The notes below the pieces were generated by a model. It did no database searches. It was given only the letters and a program-made list of their open reading frames with translations, and was not told the DNA's origin. A stretch of DNA of 64,000 bases from JAGQVA01 sp033764335 (GTDB taxonomy: Bacteria > Bacteroidota > Bacteroidia > J057). The first letter of the stretch is position 1. The number at the start of each line of letters is the position of its first letter. The position numbers and the translations under genes are program-made. This document shows, piece after piece, positions 1 to 7,924 of the stretch. The stretch is taken from positions 1 to 64,000 of the forward strand of contig JANRJC010000061.1 in assembly GCA_033764335.1 (NCBI GenBank). Reading direction: 5' to 3'.

Positions 1-63
1 TTTGAGTTGCTTAATGGAAGCAAACTTGGACTTGGCTAGTTGCAGAAATTCTTCTTCGGTCAT
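1..63 (-). CDS. 5' end of a gene running off the left edge; possible transposase
   Basis: An ATG at 61-63 on the minus strand opens 21 codons that continue past position 1. The visible protein starts MTEEEFLQLAKSKFASI and ends at the edge with KQLK. It begins 10 nt after the stop of the receiver-like gene at 74. Short acidic starts of this kind occur in Bacteroidota transposases of the ISKra4-like sort. That resemblance is recalled, not tested. It fits the abrupt end of the neighbouring receiver domain. It could equally be a further gene of the retron operon. Confidence 0.4.
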   Translation of the reverse strand, partial: MTEEEFLQLAKSKFASIKQLK

Positions 64-73
64 CAGATGGATT

Positions 74-1000
74 TTATCCCCACAACTTACGACTCCCAAC
101 GCAAAAATTTATCCAAGGGTGCGACAATTTGGTTTGCGCCCATTCAGAGGCTTTGTCCTCTTCAGGTTTGAGTCTTAAATCAAGGAAGATAATATCTTTA
201 TCTTCATAATTTTGAGAGGCATAAGCATCTTCAAAATTTGTCATTATTTCTAATTTTGATCTATGAGGATTAATATGGCTTCTTAAAATATGTTCCAATA
301 CTTCAGCCCAACCCTTTTCTGCATAATCATCAATTAGCAAGGCGTTACACCCTTTTTTTTCCAACCCAATAAAGCTCACTTTTTGAGGTTGAATATTTAT
401 ATCTGTTTTTGCAAACTGGTATTTGAAGTATAAGTCAGGAGGAAGTTTTAGTGTTGTCAATTCTTTCCCTGCAAATTTTGCTAACCGGAACGCCCCCCAT
501 TCATTGGCGAGTTGGTGACCTTGTTCCCGTTGATTTGTAAGGATCAATTTGGGTAAAACTAAAATTTTCATCTCATGCTCAGAGATTGTTGTATTGAAAG
601 TTTCGGCGGCTGTTTTAATATCAAATGAACTGACGAGTTTCACACCTGGAGTAAAAAGAAGATATCCTGTTTTTTCTTTATTGTTCTCAATTTGGTTACT
701 GATGATTTCACTTTTAGTTTGCTCTGAAACAAAAATGATAGGAATCAGTCGTTTGGCATTTAGTCTCTTGGTTAGCCTGATATGTAATCCTACCCGTAAT
801 CCTGTATAATCAGTGTCATCCTTGCCAAGTCTGGCAGGAATAATAATTTTCTCAATCGTTGAATGTTGATCAAATATTTGGTTGATCCATTCATCAATTT
901 TCTGGTCCGTTACTTCTTGAAGGTATTCGAGTCTGGTAAAGCCAAATTTCTCTCCTAAAGAGATTTTATGTTCTTCTATAATGGCGATTTGGTTATTCAT
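74..1000 (-). CDS. Receiver-like protein of the retron operon, apparently truncated at its C-terminus
   Basis: Third gene of the retron operon; its start overlaps the end of the preceding gene by 8 nt. It has 308 residues. Residues about 50-100 look like a degenerate receiver fold, with a hydrophobic strand at KIIIPARLG and a later strand IPIIFVSE. Residues 219-291 look like the first half of a canonical receiver (REC) domain: the acidic pair D224-D225 in LLIDDY and the expected phospho-acceptor D274 in IFLDLRL. The receiver stops soon after strand 3: the tail from about residue 292 does not resemble a receiver, and the usual T/S and K residues are missing. This suggests an insertion near position 125. 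The role is unknown; as an RT-linked accessory gene it could be an effector or signalling partner. Composition is AT-rich. Confidence 0.6.
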   Translation of the reverse strand: MNNQIAIIEEHKISLGEKFGFTRLEYLQEVTDQKIDEWINQIFDQHSTIEKIIIPARLGKDDTDYTGLRVGLHIRLTKRLNAKRLIPIIFVSEQTKSEIISNQIENNKEKTGYLLFTPGVKLVSSFDIKTAAETFNTTISEHEMKILVLPKLILTNQREQGHQLANEWGAFRLAKFAGKELTTLKLPPDLYFKYQFAKTDINIQPQKVSFIGLEKKGCNALLIDDYAEKGWAEVLEHILRSHINPHRSKLEIMTNFEDAYASQNYEDKDIIFLDLRLKPEEDKASEWAQTKLSHPWINFCVGSRKLWG

Positions 1001-1673
1001 AAATGTGTATAATTGTTGACACTAAGTTTTTTATTTCGATAAAAAATGATCTGGCGTCTGTTTGCTGGTTTTTGAAGCGATTATGAAAATTCAAAAACTC
1101 GATTTCATAATTTTCTGGATAAAGAAAAAAGAATAGTTCTAATAAATCCTTACGTTCTTGTGTACTAATCTTAAAATCAGATTCATAATTAAAAATATCA
1201 GTCCTGAATGAAAGAAATAGGCCCAATCTATCTTGGATAATTAAACTTTTCTCCACCTCATAATTTTTGCCAAAAACGAGTTTTCTAATTTCTAATGACT
1301 CTTGAGGATATTCTTGGCAATGCTTCAAAAATGGTATCAAATAATGGTAAAACCTATCTTTTTTAATTTTTCGGATAATCTTGGGGTTCTTATCATCCCA
1401 TATAGTTGTTGGCTCCTGTCCGGTAAATACTACTAAAGGTATATGTCTTTCCTCTGCCTTTTTGCAGATGTAATCCTTGAGTTTACTAGGAGAGAATGAA
1501 GCATGGATAAATATCGCAGTTGCAATTTTAAGCATATCATCTAACTCTTCATTTTTAGCCACTTTATTTATATGTTTGATAAGCTTTGGAAAGTTGGATA
1601 GCTCTTCAAGCATATCAACCCCATAATTACTGGACATTTGACCAAATTCATTATCATCAAACAAGTAAATCAT
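993..1673 (-). CDS. Degenerate receiver-like accessory protein of the retron operon
   Basis: A 226-residue protein encoded 4 nt after the RT stop and overlapping the next gene by 8 nt, so almost certainly co-transcribed and probably translationally coupled. The first 115 residues follow the receiver-domain pattern: D6-D7 in IYLFDDNEF, a strand IFIHAS where the phospho-acceptor Asp is replaced by H57, the strand PLVVFTG with T84, and lysines at 104-105. Loss of the acceptor Asp suggests a pseudo-receiver that binds a partner and is not phosphorylated. The remaining 110 residues are predicted helical and are not recognised. No signal peptide or membrane segment is seen. It could be a retron effector or an adaptor between the RT and the third protein. 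The fold assignment is inference from motif spacing. Confidence 0.6.
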   Translation of the reverse strand: MIYLFDDNEFGQMSSNYGVDMLEELSNFPKLIKHINKVAKNEELDDMLKIATAIFIHASFSPSKLKDYICKKAEERHIPLVVFTGQEPTTIWDDKNPKIIRKIKKDRFYHYLIPFLKHCQEYPQESLEIRKLVFGKNYEVEKSLIIQDRLGLFLSFRTDIFNYESDFKISTQERKDLLELFFFLYPENYEIEFLNFHNRFKNQQTDARSFFIEIKNLVSTIIHIYE

Positions 1674-1677
1674 AAAT

Positions 1678-3951
1678 TTAGGTATAAAATGTTAGTATAT
1701 GTGTAAAACCTTCAATGACTTCATCCAGTTTTTCTTGTTTCTTAACGTTTGATGAAGCGTTAAAGAGGATATTAATTTTATTAACTTCTGAATTAAGATT
1801 GTTGGCTATTATTGACCAGTCACATAGCCTATAAAAATAGGATTTGGCAGATTTTAAATCCCCTTTGAATAAAACATCTTCATTAAGAGATTTGTCACAG
1901 TTTGAATCGCAATGTATAATCTTAATTATACTTAAAATTTCACCTTTGGAAGAGAGGTTTTCTTGAAATATAATCTTTAATCTTTTACTGTTTTCTGCCC
2001 TCTGGCGAATAGTGTTGAATATTATGCCAAGTCCTGATAATAAAGCCTCAATGTCTGTATCAAAAGTGGCTTCTTTCAAATTGACATATTCAATATGAAA
2101 ATCCTCTAAATTTTTTTCTAAAAGCACACTGTTAATCAATGCCTCCAAATTCCTTTCAATTCGAATACCTTCAGTAAATAGCTTTATTTCAGAAGAATAC
2201 CCAAAAATAGGATGTTTATTAGGATGATCCTCGCACCATTTTTTTACATTATCAGAAGAAAAGGAAAAATCACGTGAAATTCCCTTGAAACGCAGACTCC
2301 ATTGTTCTCTCGACAGACCAATAAACGCTTTTAATCGAGCATATAATGCTTGGGAAATTGAAAATTTCTTTGTCTCTAAATAAAAACTATTTTCAACCTT
2401 TTGGATAAATTCACTAAGGACAAAAATTTCTCCGGGTTTTATAAAGTCATGAACCAAATATTTAAATGGATGGTCTCCTGATCGAAACAAAGCTAGAAAT
2501 GCCGTTAAATCTTGAGGTCTATGTGTATTTAAATCAAAATTTTGACCAGTTCTCTTTTTTTTATCTTTAGCAGAAATCTCTATGTTTTCTGTTTCAAGTG
2601 AACCAAAACCGGCTTCTCTATAATTCTTCAGTGGTCCTTTTTCATCACGTTCTGGTTCTCTTCCTATCATAATATCCCCAATAAAACTTACCGCTGATCT
2701 GTAAAATTTTGCACTATCTTCGCTCATCCATGATGTTAACTGGGGTAAATATTCCTCTGTGATATTAATATTTTGTTTCCCCGAAACATCTAAAACTTCA
2801 GTAATGATTTCCTCATCAGAAGGTTTCACTTTTCTTACCATCAACTTCTCGACCCGCTCTTTTAACTGCATATAGGTTCGATCCTCTTCTCCCTTCACCA
2901 TTCTTAAGTAATCTAATTTGCCGCGAATGATATTTACCATATCGGGGCTGCTTTTTGTAAGATTTTTTTTATCAGCTATGTACTGCTGAAGGAAAAAGGT
3001 GTAAGCTCGCTCATACCCGTACCTTTCCCAATAATACAACCACATGCGAAGGTATTTAATGTAGCGCTTCTGTACATTGACTTTCTCATTGACCAACAAT
3101 CCGGTTACTTCTTTTCTATATCCGTTTTTTTGTAGTCGGGTTTTTTCCTCTTTTATATTAAAACCTTGTTGAGCGATTATGCGATATAGTTCTTTCAGAA
3201 ATTCGCTTTCAGGCTGATATACATTATGCATAGAACTAAAAGTAATATCGTCTGCATAACGAGAATATTTTAAGCCAAATCGTTTTGCAACACTGGAAAG
3301 TAGATAATCGAGTCGTTGACAAATTATATTTGTGATTACGGGAGAAGTTGGCGCACCCTGCGGCAGTACACTACGGTTTACTGTTTCCCATTCATCATTT
3401 CCCTTTTTTCGTTCTACATTCATTTCCGTACAGCAAAGTGAAGCGATGATATTGGCAATAGGCAACCTTTTTTCTCCGGATAGATTAAACGGTTTTAATT
3501 GTAAACATTTCCATACCCTTGCCTGATCAACGCTCGGAAAAAAATCTTTAAGGTCAATATTATATACATATATGCTTCCTACATGGAGTTTGGCATTATC
3601 TATTATAGATTTGCCTTTGACAAATCCCATTGCTGTATTATGAGGTTCAAATACACATTGCAGGATAAAACTTAGAGTTTTTTGAAGGGACTTCAATCCA
3701 TTAACAGGTGCGTGTATATATCTGTTTGCTCCTGATTTTTTTTTTATTTGGAACTGTGAATAACGCTTTTTTCCCAGTTTAGGGTTTGAATACCAGGTAA
3801 GTTGCTTGATCTTAAAAGGAATACTTTTCTCAGAATCAGCATAAACAAGGGGTTTTACTTCATTTAACAAGCAAAGTAAATCTTCCCTTGACTGCATTTT
3901 TTCAAAAGCAATTCTTACGTGGTTAATATGTGTTGTGTTCAGTTTGATCAT
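1678..3951 (-). CDS. Retron-type reverse transcriptase with a long C-terminal extension
   Basis: A 757-residue protein. The first ~370 residues are a reverse transcriptase: D133 in NIDLKDFF, QGAPTSP at 198-204, and the catalytic YADD at 232-235. Two hallmarks of retron RTs are present: NAxxH (NAKLH, 119-123) and VTG (282-284, after the thumb-proximal lysine-rich stretch). Retron RTs are usually 300-400 residues, so about 380 residues are extra. The last ~130 residues have the rough layout of a GHKL/histidine-kinase ATPase domain: an N-box-like helix near LSGLGIIFNTI, a strand IIKIIHCDS, and an end GFTHILTFY. The G-box glycines are missing, so it would be degenerate. It starts 14 nt after the a2 arm of the candidate msr-msd RNA. 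Its partners are the two receiver-like genes downstream. A DGR or group II intron RT is unlikely because no VR/TR repeat or maturase/HNH tail is seen. Confidence 0.9.
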   Translation of the reverse strand: MIKLNTTHINHVRIAFEKMQSREDLLCLLNEVKPLVYADSEKSIPFKIKQLTWYSNPKLGKKRYSQFQIKKKSGANRYIHAPVNGLKSLQKTLSFILQCVFEPHNTAMGFVKGKSIIDNAKLHVGSIYVYNIDLKDFFPSVDQARVWKCLQLKPFNLSGEKRLPIANIIASLCCTEMNVERKKGNDEWETVNRSVLPQGAPTSPVITNIICQRLDYLLSSVAKRFGLKYSRYADDITFSSMHNVYQPESEFLKELYRIIAQQGFNIKEEKTRLQKNGYRKEVTGLLVNEKVNVQKRYIKYLRMWLYYWERYGYERAYTFFLQQYIADKKNLTKSSPDMVNIIRGKLDYLRMVKGEEDRTYMQLKERVEKLMVRKVKPSDEEIITEVLDVSGKQNINITEEYLPQLTSWMSEDSAKFYRSAVSFIGDIMIGREPERDEKGPLKNYREAGFGSLETENIEISAKDKKKRTGQNFDLNTHRPQDLTAFLALFRSGDHPFKYLVHDFIKPGEIFVLSEFIQKVENSFYLETKKFSISQALYARLKAFIGLSREQWSLRFKGISRDFSFSSDNVKKWCEDHPNKHPIFGYSSEIKLFTEGIRIERNLEALINSVLLEKNLEDFHIEYVNLKEATFDTDIEALLSGLGIIFNTIRQRAENSKRLKIIFQENLSSKGEILSIIKIIHCDSNCDKSLNEDVLFKGDLKSAKSYFYRLCDWSIIANNLNSEVNKINILFNASSNVKKQEKLDEVIEGFTHILTFYT

Positions 3952-3962
3952 TTACAAAAGTT

Positions 3963-4187
3963 CAAGGAAGCCTGTTACATCATTCTTTGTTTATAAACTT
4001 ATTCGTACAGACAGTAACATGTCAGTAATAATCATCATTAACTGAATTTTGTATAATAAATACAGTCAACAATAACCTAAAAACATTCATCCCGAATTAC
4101 TTCGGAACACCAACCGATCTGAATCTTTCTTGCGAAGGTTTCCAGTTGGCACAAATCAATGTCGTGTAGCAGGCTTCCAATGAACGC
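3963..4187 (-). ncRNA. Candidate retron msr-msd RNA
   Basis: Between the RT and the divergent WYL gene there is no ORF, but the minus strand is rich in foldable structure. The ends form a perfect 9-bp inverted repeat, GGAAGCCTG at 4170-4178 (a1) with CAGGCTTCC at 3966-3974 (a2), as expected of a retron. Inside, reading in RNA order, are: a 5-bp CCAAC/GUUGG stem (4145-4149 with 4110-4114); a hairpin CCGAA-GUAA-UUCGG at 4092-4105 capped by a GNRA-type loop and extendable by wobble pairs; and a 15-bp stem (4063-4077 with 4030-4044) that uses several G-U pairs around an 18-nt loop. Position, length (about 220 nt) and order match msr followed by msd. The branching guanosine is not assigned. The 5' end is estimated. 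Confidence 0.7.
3966..4178. repeat. a1/a2 inverted repeat bracketing the msr-msd region
   Basis: CAGGCTTCC at 4170-4178 is the exact reverse complement of GGAAGCCTG at 3966-3974. In retrons such a pair holds the 5' and 3' ends of the RNA together and is needed for priming. No other long perfect pair was noticed in this interval. Confidence 0.65.
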
Positions 4188-4191
4188 AAAA

Positions 4192-4225
4192 CAAAGTAAT
4201 GCAACAACTGTGCAGTACAACTGCA
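4192..4225 (-). promoter_or_regulatory. Palindromic operator candidate over a weak retron promoter
   Basis: TGCAGT-ACA-ACTGCA at 4211-4225 is a perfect 6-3-6 inverted repeat in the middle of the divergent spacer. On the minus strand it contains a TTG (4218-4220) followed 19 nt later by TACTTTG (4192-4198), a one-base-short match to the Bacteroidota -7 box TAnnTTTG. Transcription would start just before a1. The WYL regulator encoded next door is the obvious candidate to bind here. The palindrome is seen; the promoter and the binding partner are inferred. Confidence 0.45.
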
Positions 4226-4285
4226 TAAAAGTAATATTTTTTTTTAACTTCGCTCTATGAAGTTTGGTAAACTGAAAATTTAGTT

Positions 4286-5302
4286 ATGGCAACCAATAAA
4301 AATGCGCTTATACGTTACAAATTACTAGATAAGTGTTTCCGGAACACGGGTAGGCGGTATTTTATTGATGACCTTATCACAGAATGTGAGCAGGTTCTAT
4401 TGGAAATTGATCCCCAATCTAATGGAATCAGTCGCAGGCAGATTTTCGAAGATATTGCCTTCATGCAAAGTAAAGAAGGATGGCAAATAGAGCTTGCCAA
4501 ACTTCGTGATGGTAAAAGAGTGTACTATAGATATACCGATCCTTCGTTTTCAATTAATAGTATGCCTCTTAATGAGATAGAAATCAACCAATTGAAAACA
4601 GCGGTTGATATACTCTCGCAGTTCAATGGAATGCCACAATTTGATTGGATAAATGAATTAGTGCCTAAGTTAAAGCAAGGATTGGTTTCTGATGAATCTA
4701 ATGCCACCACCATCATGGATTTTGACAGCAATCAATATTTAAAAGGAATTGAGCATTTGGGTCCATTGCATAATGCTATTTTTTACAGACAGGTACTTGG
4801 GGTTAGCTATCAGCCCTACCAGAGTGAAGTACCATTTGAAATAATCATTCATCCCTACTTCCTAAAACAATACAACAATCGCTGGTTTCTCTTTGGATAT
4901 AACCCCGAAAAGGAAAAATATGATTGGAATCTGGCCATTGACAGAATCATTGCAGTCAAAGAAATCAAGGCTAAATATCAAAAAAATACTTCAATAGACT
5001 GGCCGGAGTATTTTGAAGATATTATAGGTGTAACTAAGCCGGTTGACGGTGTGGTAGAATGCATAGTATTGAATTTTATAGGTAAGACGGGGCGATATAT
5101 GGAGACAAAGCCACTTCATGGTTCTCAGAGATCAAAGTGGCTTGATGAAAATACGCTGGAGGTTAGTCTGCAGGTCATCATTAACTATGAGCTTGAAAGA
5201 TTAATTTTATCCTATGCAGATAGTGTGATTGTTATTAGCCCACCACATCTTGTAAACACCATTAAAGGTAGGTTTAAAGAGGCATTAAAACATTATTATT
5301 GA
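4286..5302 (+). CDS. WYL-domain transcriptional regulator
   Basis: A 338-residue protein with an N-terminal winged-helix-like region (about residues 1-75, including SRRQIFEDIAFMQ), a central WYL domain (about 150-225, with FEIIIHPYFLKQYNNRWFLF and a DRI motif) and a C-terminal WCX-like extension (about 250-335). WYL proteins are usually ligand-responsive repressors or activators, and many sit beside anti-phage systems; some WYL domains sense nucleic acid or nucleotides. It is divergent from the retron across a 334-bp spacer that holds the candidate RNA and a palindrome, so control of the retron is the likely job. The gene shares the AT-rich composition of the retron genes. The start is the first ATG that keeps the full HTH region. 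Confidence 0.85.
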   Translation: MATNKNALIRYKLLDKCFRNTGRRYFIDDLITECEQVLLEIDPQSNGISRRQIFEDIAFMQSKEGWQIELAKLRDGKRVYYRYTDPSFSINSMPLNEIEINQLKTAVDILSQFNGMPQFDWINELVPKLKQGLVSDESNATTIMDFDSNQYLKGIEHLGPLHNAIFYRQVLGVSYQPYQSEVPFEIIIHPYFLKQYNNRWFLFGYNPEKEKYDWNLAIDRIIAVKEIKAKYQKNTSIDWPEYFEDIIGVTKPVDGVVECIVLNFIGKTGRYMETKPLHGSQRSKWLDENTLEVSLQVIINYELERLILSYADSVIVISPPHLVNTIKGRFKEALKHYY

Positions 5303-5320
5303 AGAATCTAAGTATAAATT

Positions 5321-7177
5321 CTACCGATACCCCTGCGCCTGCAACTCAAACAACTCCGCGTAAATCCCGCCCAATGCCAGCAGTTCTTCGTGGGAGCCGG
5401 ATTCGCGGATACCGCCATTTTCCAACACGAGGATTCGGTCGGCCATTCTTACGGTGCTGAAGCGGTGTGAGATCAGAATGGCGGTTTTGCCTTGTGTGAG
5501 TTCTGAAAACCGCACGAATACGTCGTATTCGGCTCTTGCGTCAAGGGCGGCGGTGGGTTCATCCAAGATAAGTACTTGCGCTTCGCGCATATACGCCCGC
5601 CCCAGCGCGACCTTCTGCCACTGCCCGCCGGAAAGTTCTACTCCTTTGTCAAATTTCCTTCCCAGCATCTGGTCGTATCCTCCTGCCAGTGTTTTCACCA
5701 CCGTATCAGCCATGCTTTTTCGGGCAGCCTCTTCGATTCGGGCTTTATTGTCGAGGTCGGTGATTTGTCCGACCGCAATGTTTTCGCCTACAGTCAGGCT
5801 GTACCGCACATAGTCCTGAAATATCACCCCAATTGCCTGCCGCAATTGGTCCAGGTCGTAATGGCGGAGGTCGTGTCCGTCGAGGAGGATTCGCCCCTCG
5901 GTCGGATCATAAAGCCGGGCCATTAGCTTGACCAAGGTGGTTTTACCTGCGCCGTTTTCGCCTACAAGGGCTATTTTTTCTCCGGCTTTCAGGGTAAAGG
6001 ATGCATTCCGGAGGGCGTACTGAGGGGAGTTGGGGTATTTAAAGGAAACATTTTCAAATACAAATCCTTCTTGAATTGCAGAAGGAAAGGGCAGGGGATC
6101 GGCAGGGGAAAAAATCGCCGGCTTCATGGCAAAAAAATCGAAAAAGTCTTGAAGGTAAAGGGCACTCTGCGCAATGGTTGAAAATCGTGAAAGAATTCCC
6201 TGCAATAATGCACTCAGGCGGCTGAAAGAGCCGGAAAGAAAAATCAGGTCACCGAGGCTTATCTGTCCGCCGATGGCCTGAAGGGCGATCATTACGTATG
6301 CCCCGTAATAACCCAGATCGCCCAGGCTGTTAAATACAAATCCCCAGACGGCACGCCGGATCGCCAATACTTTATTGGCGAGGTAATACCGATGTGCCAG
6401 TTGCTGGAAACGCCCTTTCAGAAAGTCGGCAAGGCCAAATATTTTGACCTCTTTTACCGTCTGGTCGCTCGCTCCGATGTACCGCACATAGTCAAGTTCG
6501 CGCCGCTCGGGTGTCCATGCGCGGGACAGTGAATAACTCCGCTGGTTGAAATGGGTTTCGCTGATAAAAGCGGGAATGACGGTAATGACCAGTAGCAAAA
6601 TCAGCCAGGGGTTGAATATCGTCAGCCCGGCAGCGAGAAAAGCCATAGAAATCATATCCTGCGCCTGGAGTAACATCTGAGACATTAAAATGGTGCGGCT
6701 ATTGGTCTGCTGGCGGGCGCGTTCGAGTTTGTCGTAAAATACCGAATCCTCAAATTGCGGAAGGTCGAGACTTGCCGCATGGGCAATGAGGCGCACCGAA
6801 CTTTCATTGCTGAAAAGATCTCCCAGCAAAGCATCCAGCAGGGAAATGGCTCTTCCCAGAAGCGAGGAAAACAGAGCCAGTCCAAACTCTGCGGCAATCA
6901 ACATCCAAAGGTAGGATTTGTCGGCCCCGGCCGTTTGGGAGAGCAATATTACCTCATCAATAATCAACTTTCCCAGATACAATGTACTTACAGGGATACC
7001 GGCTTTAAACAACCGTAAAATCATATTTCCTGCGGCCATCCAGGGTTGGGTATCCCAGATGAGTTTGAGGAAAGGCGGAAGGTATTTAAGTGCGCGGATA
7101 TTGTCTTTGAGCGAAAGTTTGCCGCCGTAGTTTTGTTCTTTGGCAGAGGCACGAAATAATTTGGAATAGGAACTCAT
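5321..7177 (-). CDS. ABC exporter half-transporter (fused permease and ATPase)
   Basis: About 618 residues from the ATG at 7175-7177. The reading frame extends upstream to 7246, but those extra residues do not look like part of the family. The N-terminal half has the hydrophobic helices of a type I exporter. The ATPase domain has Walker A GENGAGKTT, signature LSGGQWQKVALGRA, Walker B VLILDEPTAALD and the switch His in ILISHRFSTVR. Such half-transporters act as dimers in the inner membrane and export lipids, peptides or drugs. The substrate cannot be told from sequence. It is a monocistronic gene converging on the WYL regulator with an 18-bp gap. It marks the start of the GC-richer chromosome. 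Confidence 0.9.
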   Translation of the reverse strand: MSSYSKLFRASAKEQNYGGKLSLKDNIRALKYLPPFLKLIWDTQPWMAAGNMILRLFKAGIPVSTLYLGKLIIDEVILLSQTAGADKSYLWMLIAAEFGLALFSSLLGRAISLLDALLGDLFSNESSVRLIAHAASLDLPQFEDSVFYDKLERARQQTNSRTILMSQMLLQAQDMISMAFLAAGLTIFNPWLILLLVITVIPAFISETHFNQRSYSLSRAWTPERRELDYVRYIGASDQTVKEVKIFGLADFLKGRFQQLAHRYYLANKVLAIRRAVWGFVFNSLGDLGYYGAYVMIALQAIGGQISLGDLIFLSGSFSRLSALLQGILSRFSTIAQSALYLQDFFDFFAMKPAIFSPADPLPFPSAIQEGFVFENVSFKYPNSPQYALRNASFTLKAGEKIALVGENGAGKTTLVKLMARLYDPTEGRILLDGHDLRHYDLDQLRQAIGVIFQDYVRYSLTVGENIAVGQITDLDNKARIEEAARKSMADTVVKTLAGGYDQMLGRKFDKGVELSGGQWQKVALGRAYMREAQVLILDEPTAALDARAEYDVFVRFSELTQGKTAILISHRFSTVRMADRILVLENGGIRESGSHEELLALGGIYAELFELQAQGYR

Positions 7178-7303
7178 AGGCTCTTCATACGAAACGAGGG
7201 TTGGGTAGTTTGGTTGTAAATAACATCCGATGGGGGTAGAAAGCAATAAAATCGGTAAATTGAGAGTTTAAAACAAATAATCGGGAAACCTAAAACCTAA
7301 CTT

Positions 7304-7915
7304 ATGAACGGCGTCCTTTTACAACTTACCGCAAGTTTTTCGGCGGTTTTTTTTATGGGTTCCATCGCTTTTTCTCAAACAGAAGAGCAACCGGGAGCAG
7401 ACCATACCATCTACCAGATTTACGTGGGTACAATGACCTCACTGGAAGATTTAAACCAGTTTGAAGATCTTAAAGAATTTGGCTTTATCCGACCTTTTTC
7501 CATTGCCGAACTTCCGGTTCAGCAAAGTCGTGCCGAGGAAGGCAAAAAAGTTTTCGTGGGGCCTTATCTGGGGAAACAAACGGCGGAAAATATACTCTCC
7601 CTAATATGGGCGAGAGGTTATACCAATGCCTATATTGAAGCGGATGAACGCAGTCTGCGCACAACTAAAACCCGGGCATTAGTTTACAGTATCCAGTTGG
7701 GGGCTTTCCAGCAGCCGGATATGCGCCGGTACGAAAAAATATCCAATACCTTTGCTTATGGCACGTTTCTGACCTTTGAAGATGGCCTGTACAAAGTAAT
7801 GGCCGGGTTATACAGCCCGGAGGCGACCGGTTACATGAAAGAAACCGTCATTCCTTACCTACAAAAGCTAGGCTTTAGCGGGTTTACACGAACCGTACGC
7901 GAACCTTTTCAGTAA
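7304..7915 (+). CDS. Secreted protein with SPOR-like repeats
   Basis: A 203-residue protein with an N-terminal hydrophobic stretch ending in SIAFSQ, consistent with a signal peptide. Two similar segments follow: about 35-95 (TIYQIYVGTMTS ... VFVGPYLGKQTAENIL) and about 115-200 (VYSIQLGAFQQP ... YKVMAGLYSPEATGYM). The patterns 'y.iqlGaf' and 'v..G.y...' are typical of SPOR domains, which bind denuded peptidoglycan in the periplasm. Confidence is moderate because SPOR domains are poorly conserved. It is divergent from the ABC exporter and converges on the FKBP gene, with 9 bp between stops. Confidence 0.65.
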   Translation: MNGVLLQLTASFSAVFFMGSIAFSQTEEQPGADHTIYQIYVGTMTSLEDLNQFEDLKEFGFIRPFSIAELPVQQSRAEEGKKVFVGPYLGKQTAENILSLIWARGYTNAYIEADERSLRTTKTRALVYSIQLGAFQQPDMRRYEKISNTFAYGTFLTFEDGLYKVMAGLYSPEATGYMKETVIPYLQKLGFSGFTRTVREPFQ

Positions 7916-7924
7916 GATTCGAGC

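Noticed and set aside
1678..3951. RT as part of a diversity-generating retroelement or a group II intron
   Set aside because: No VR/TR repeat pair or Avd-like gene was seen, and the RT has retron NAxxH and VTG motifs with no maturase or endonuclease tail.
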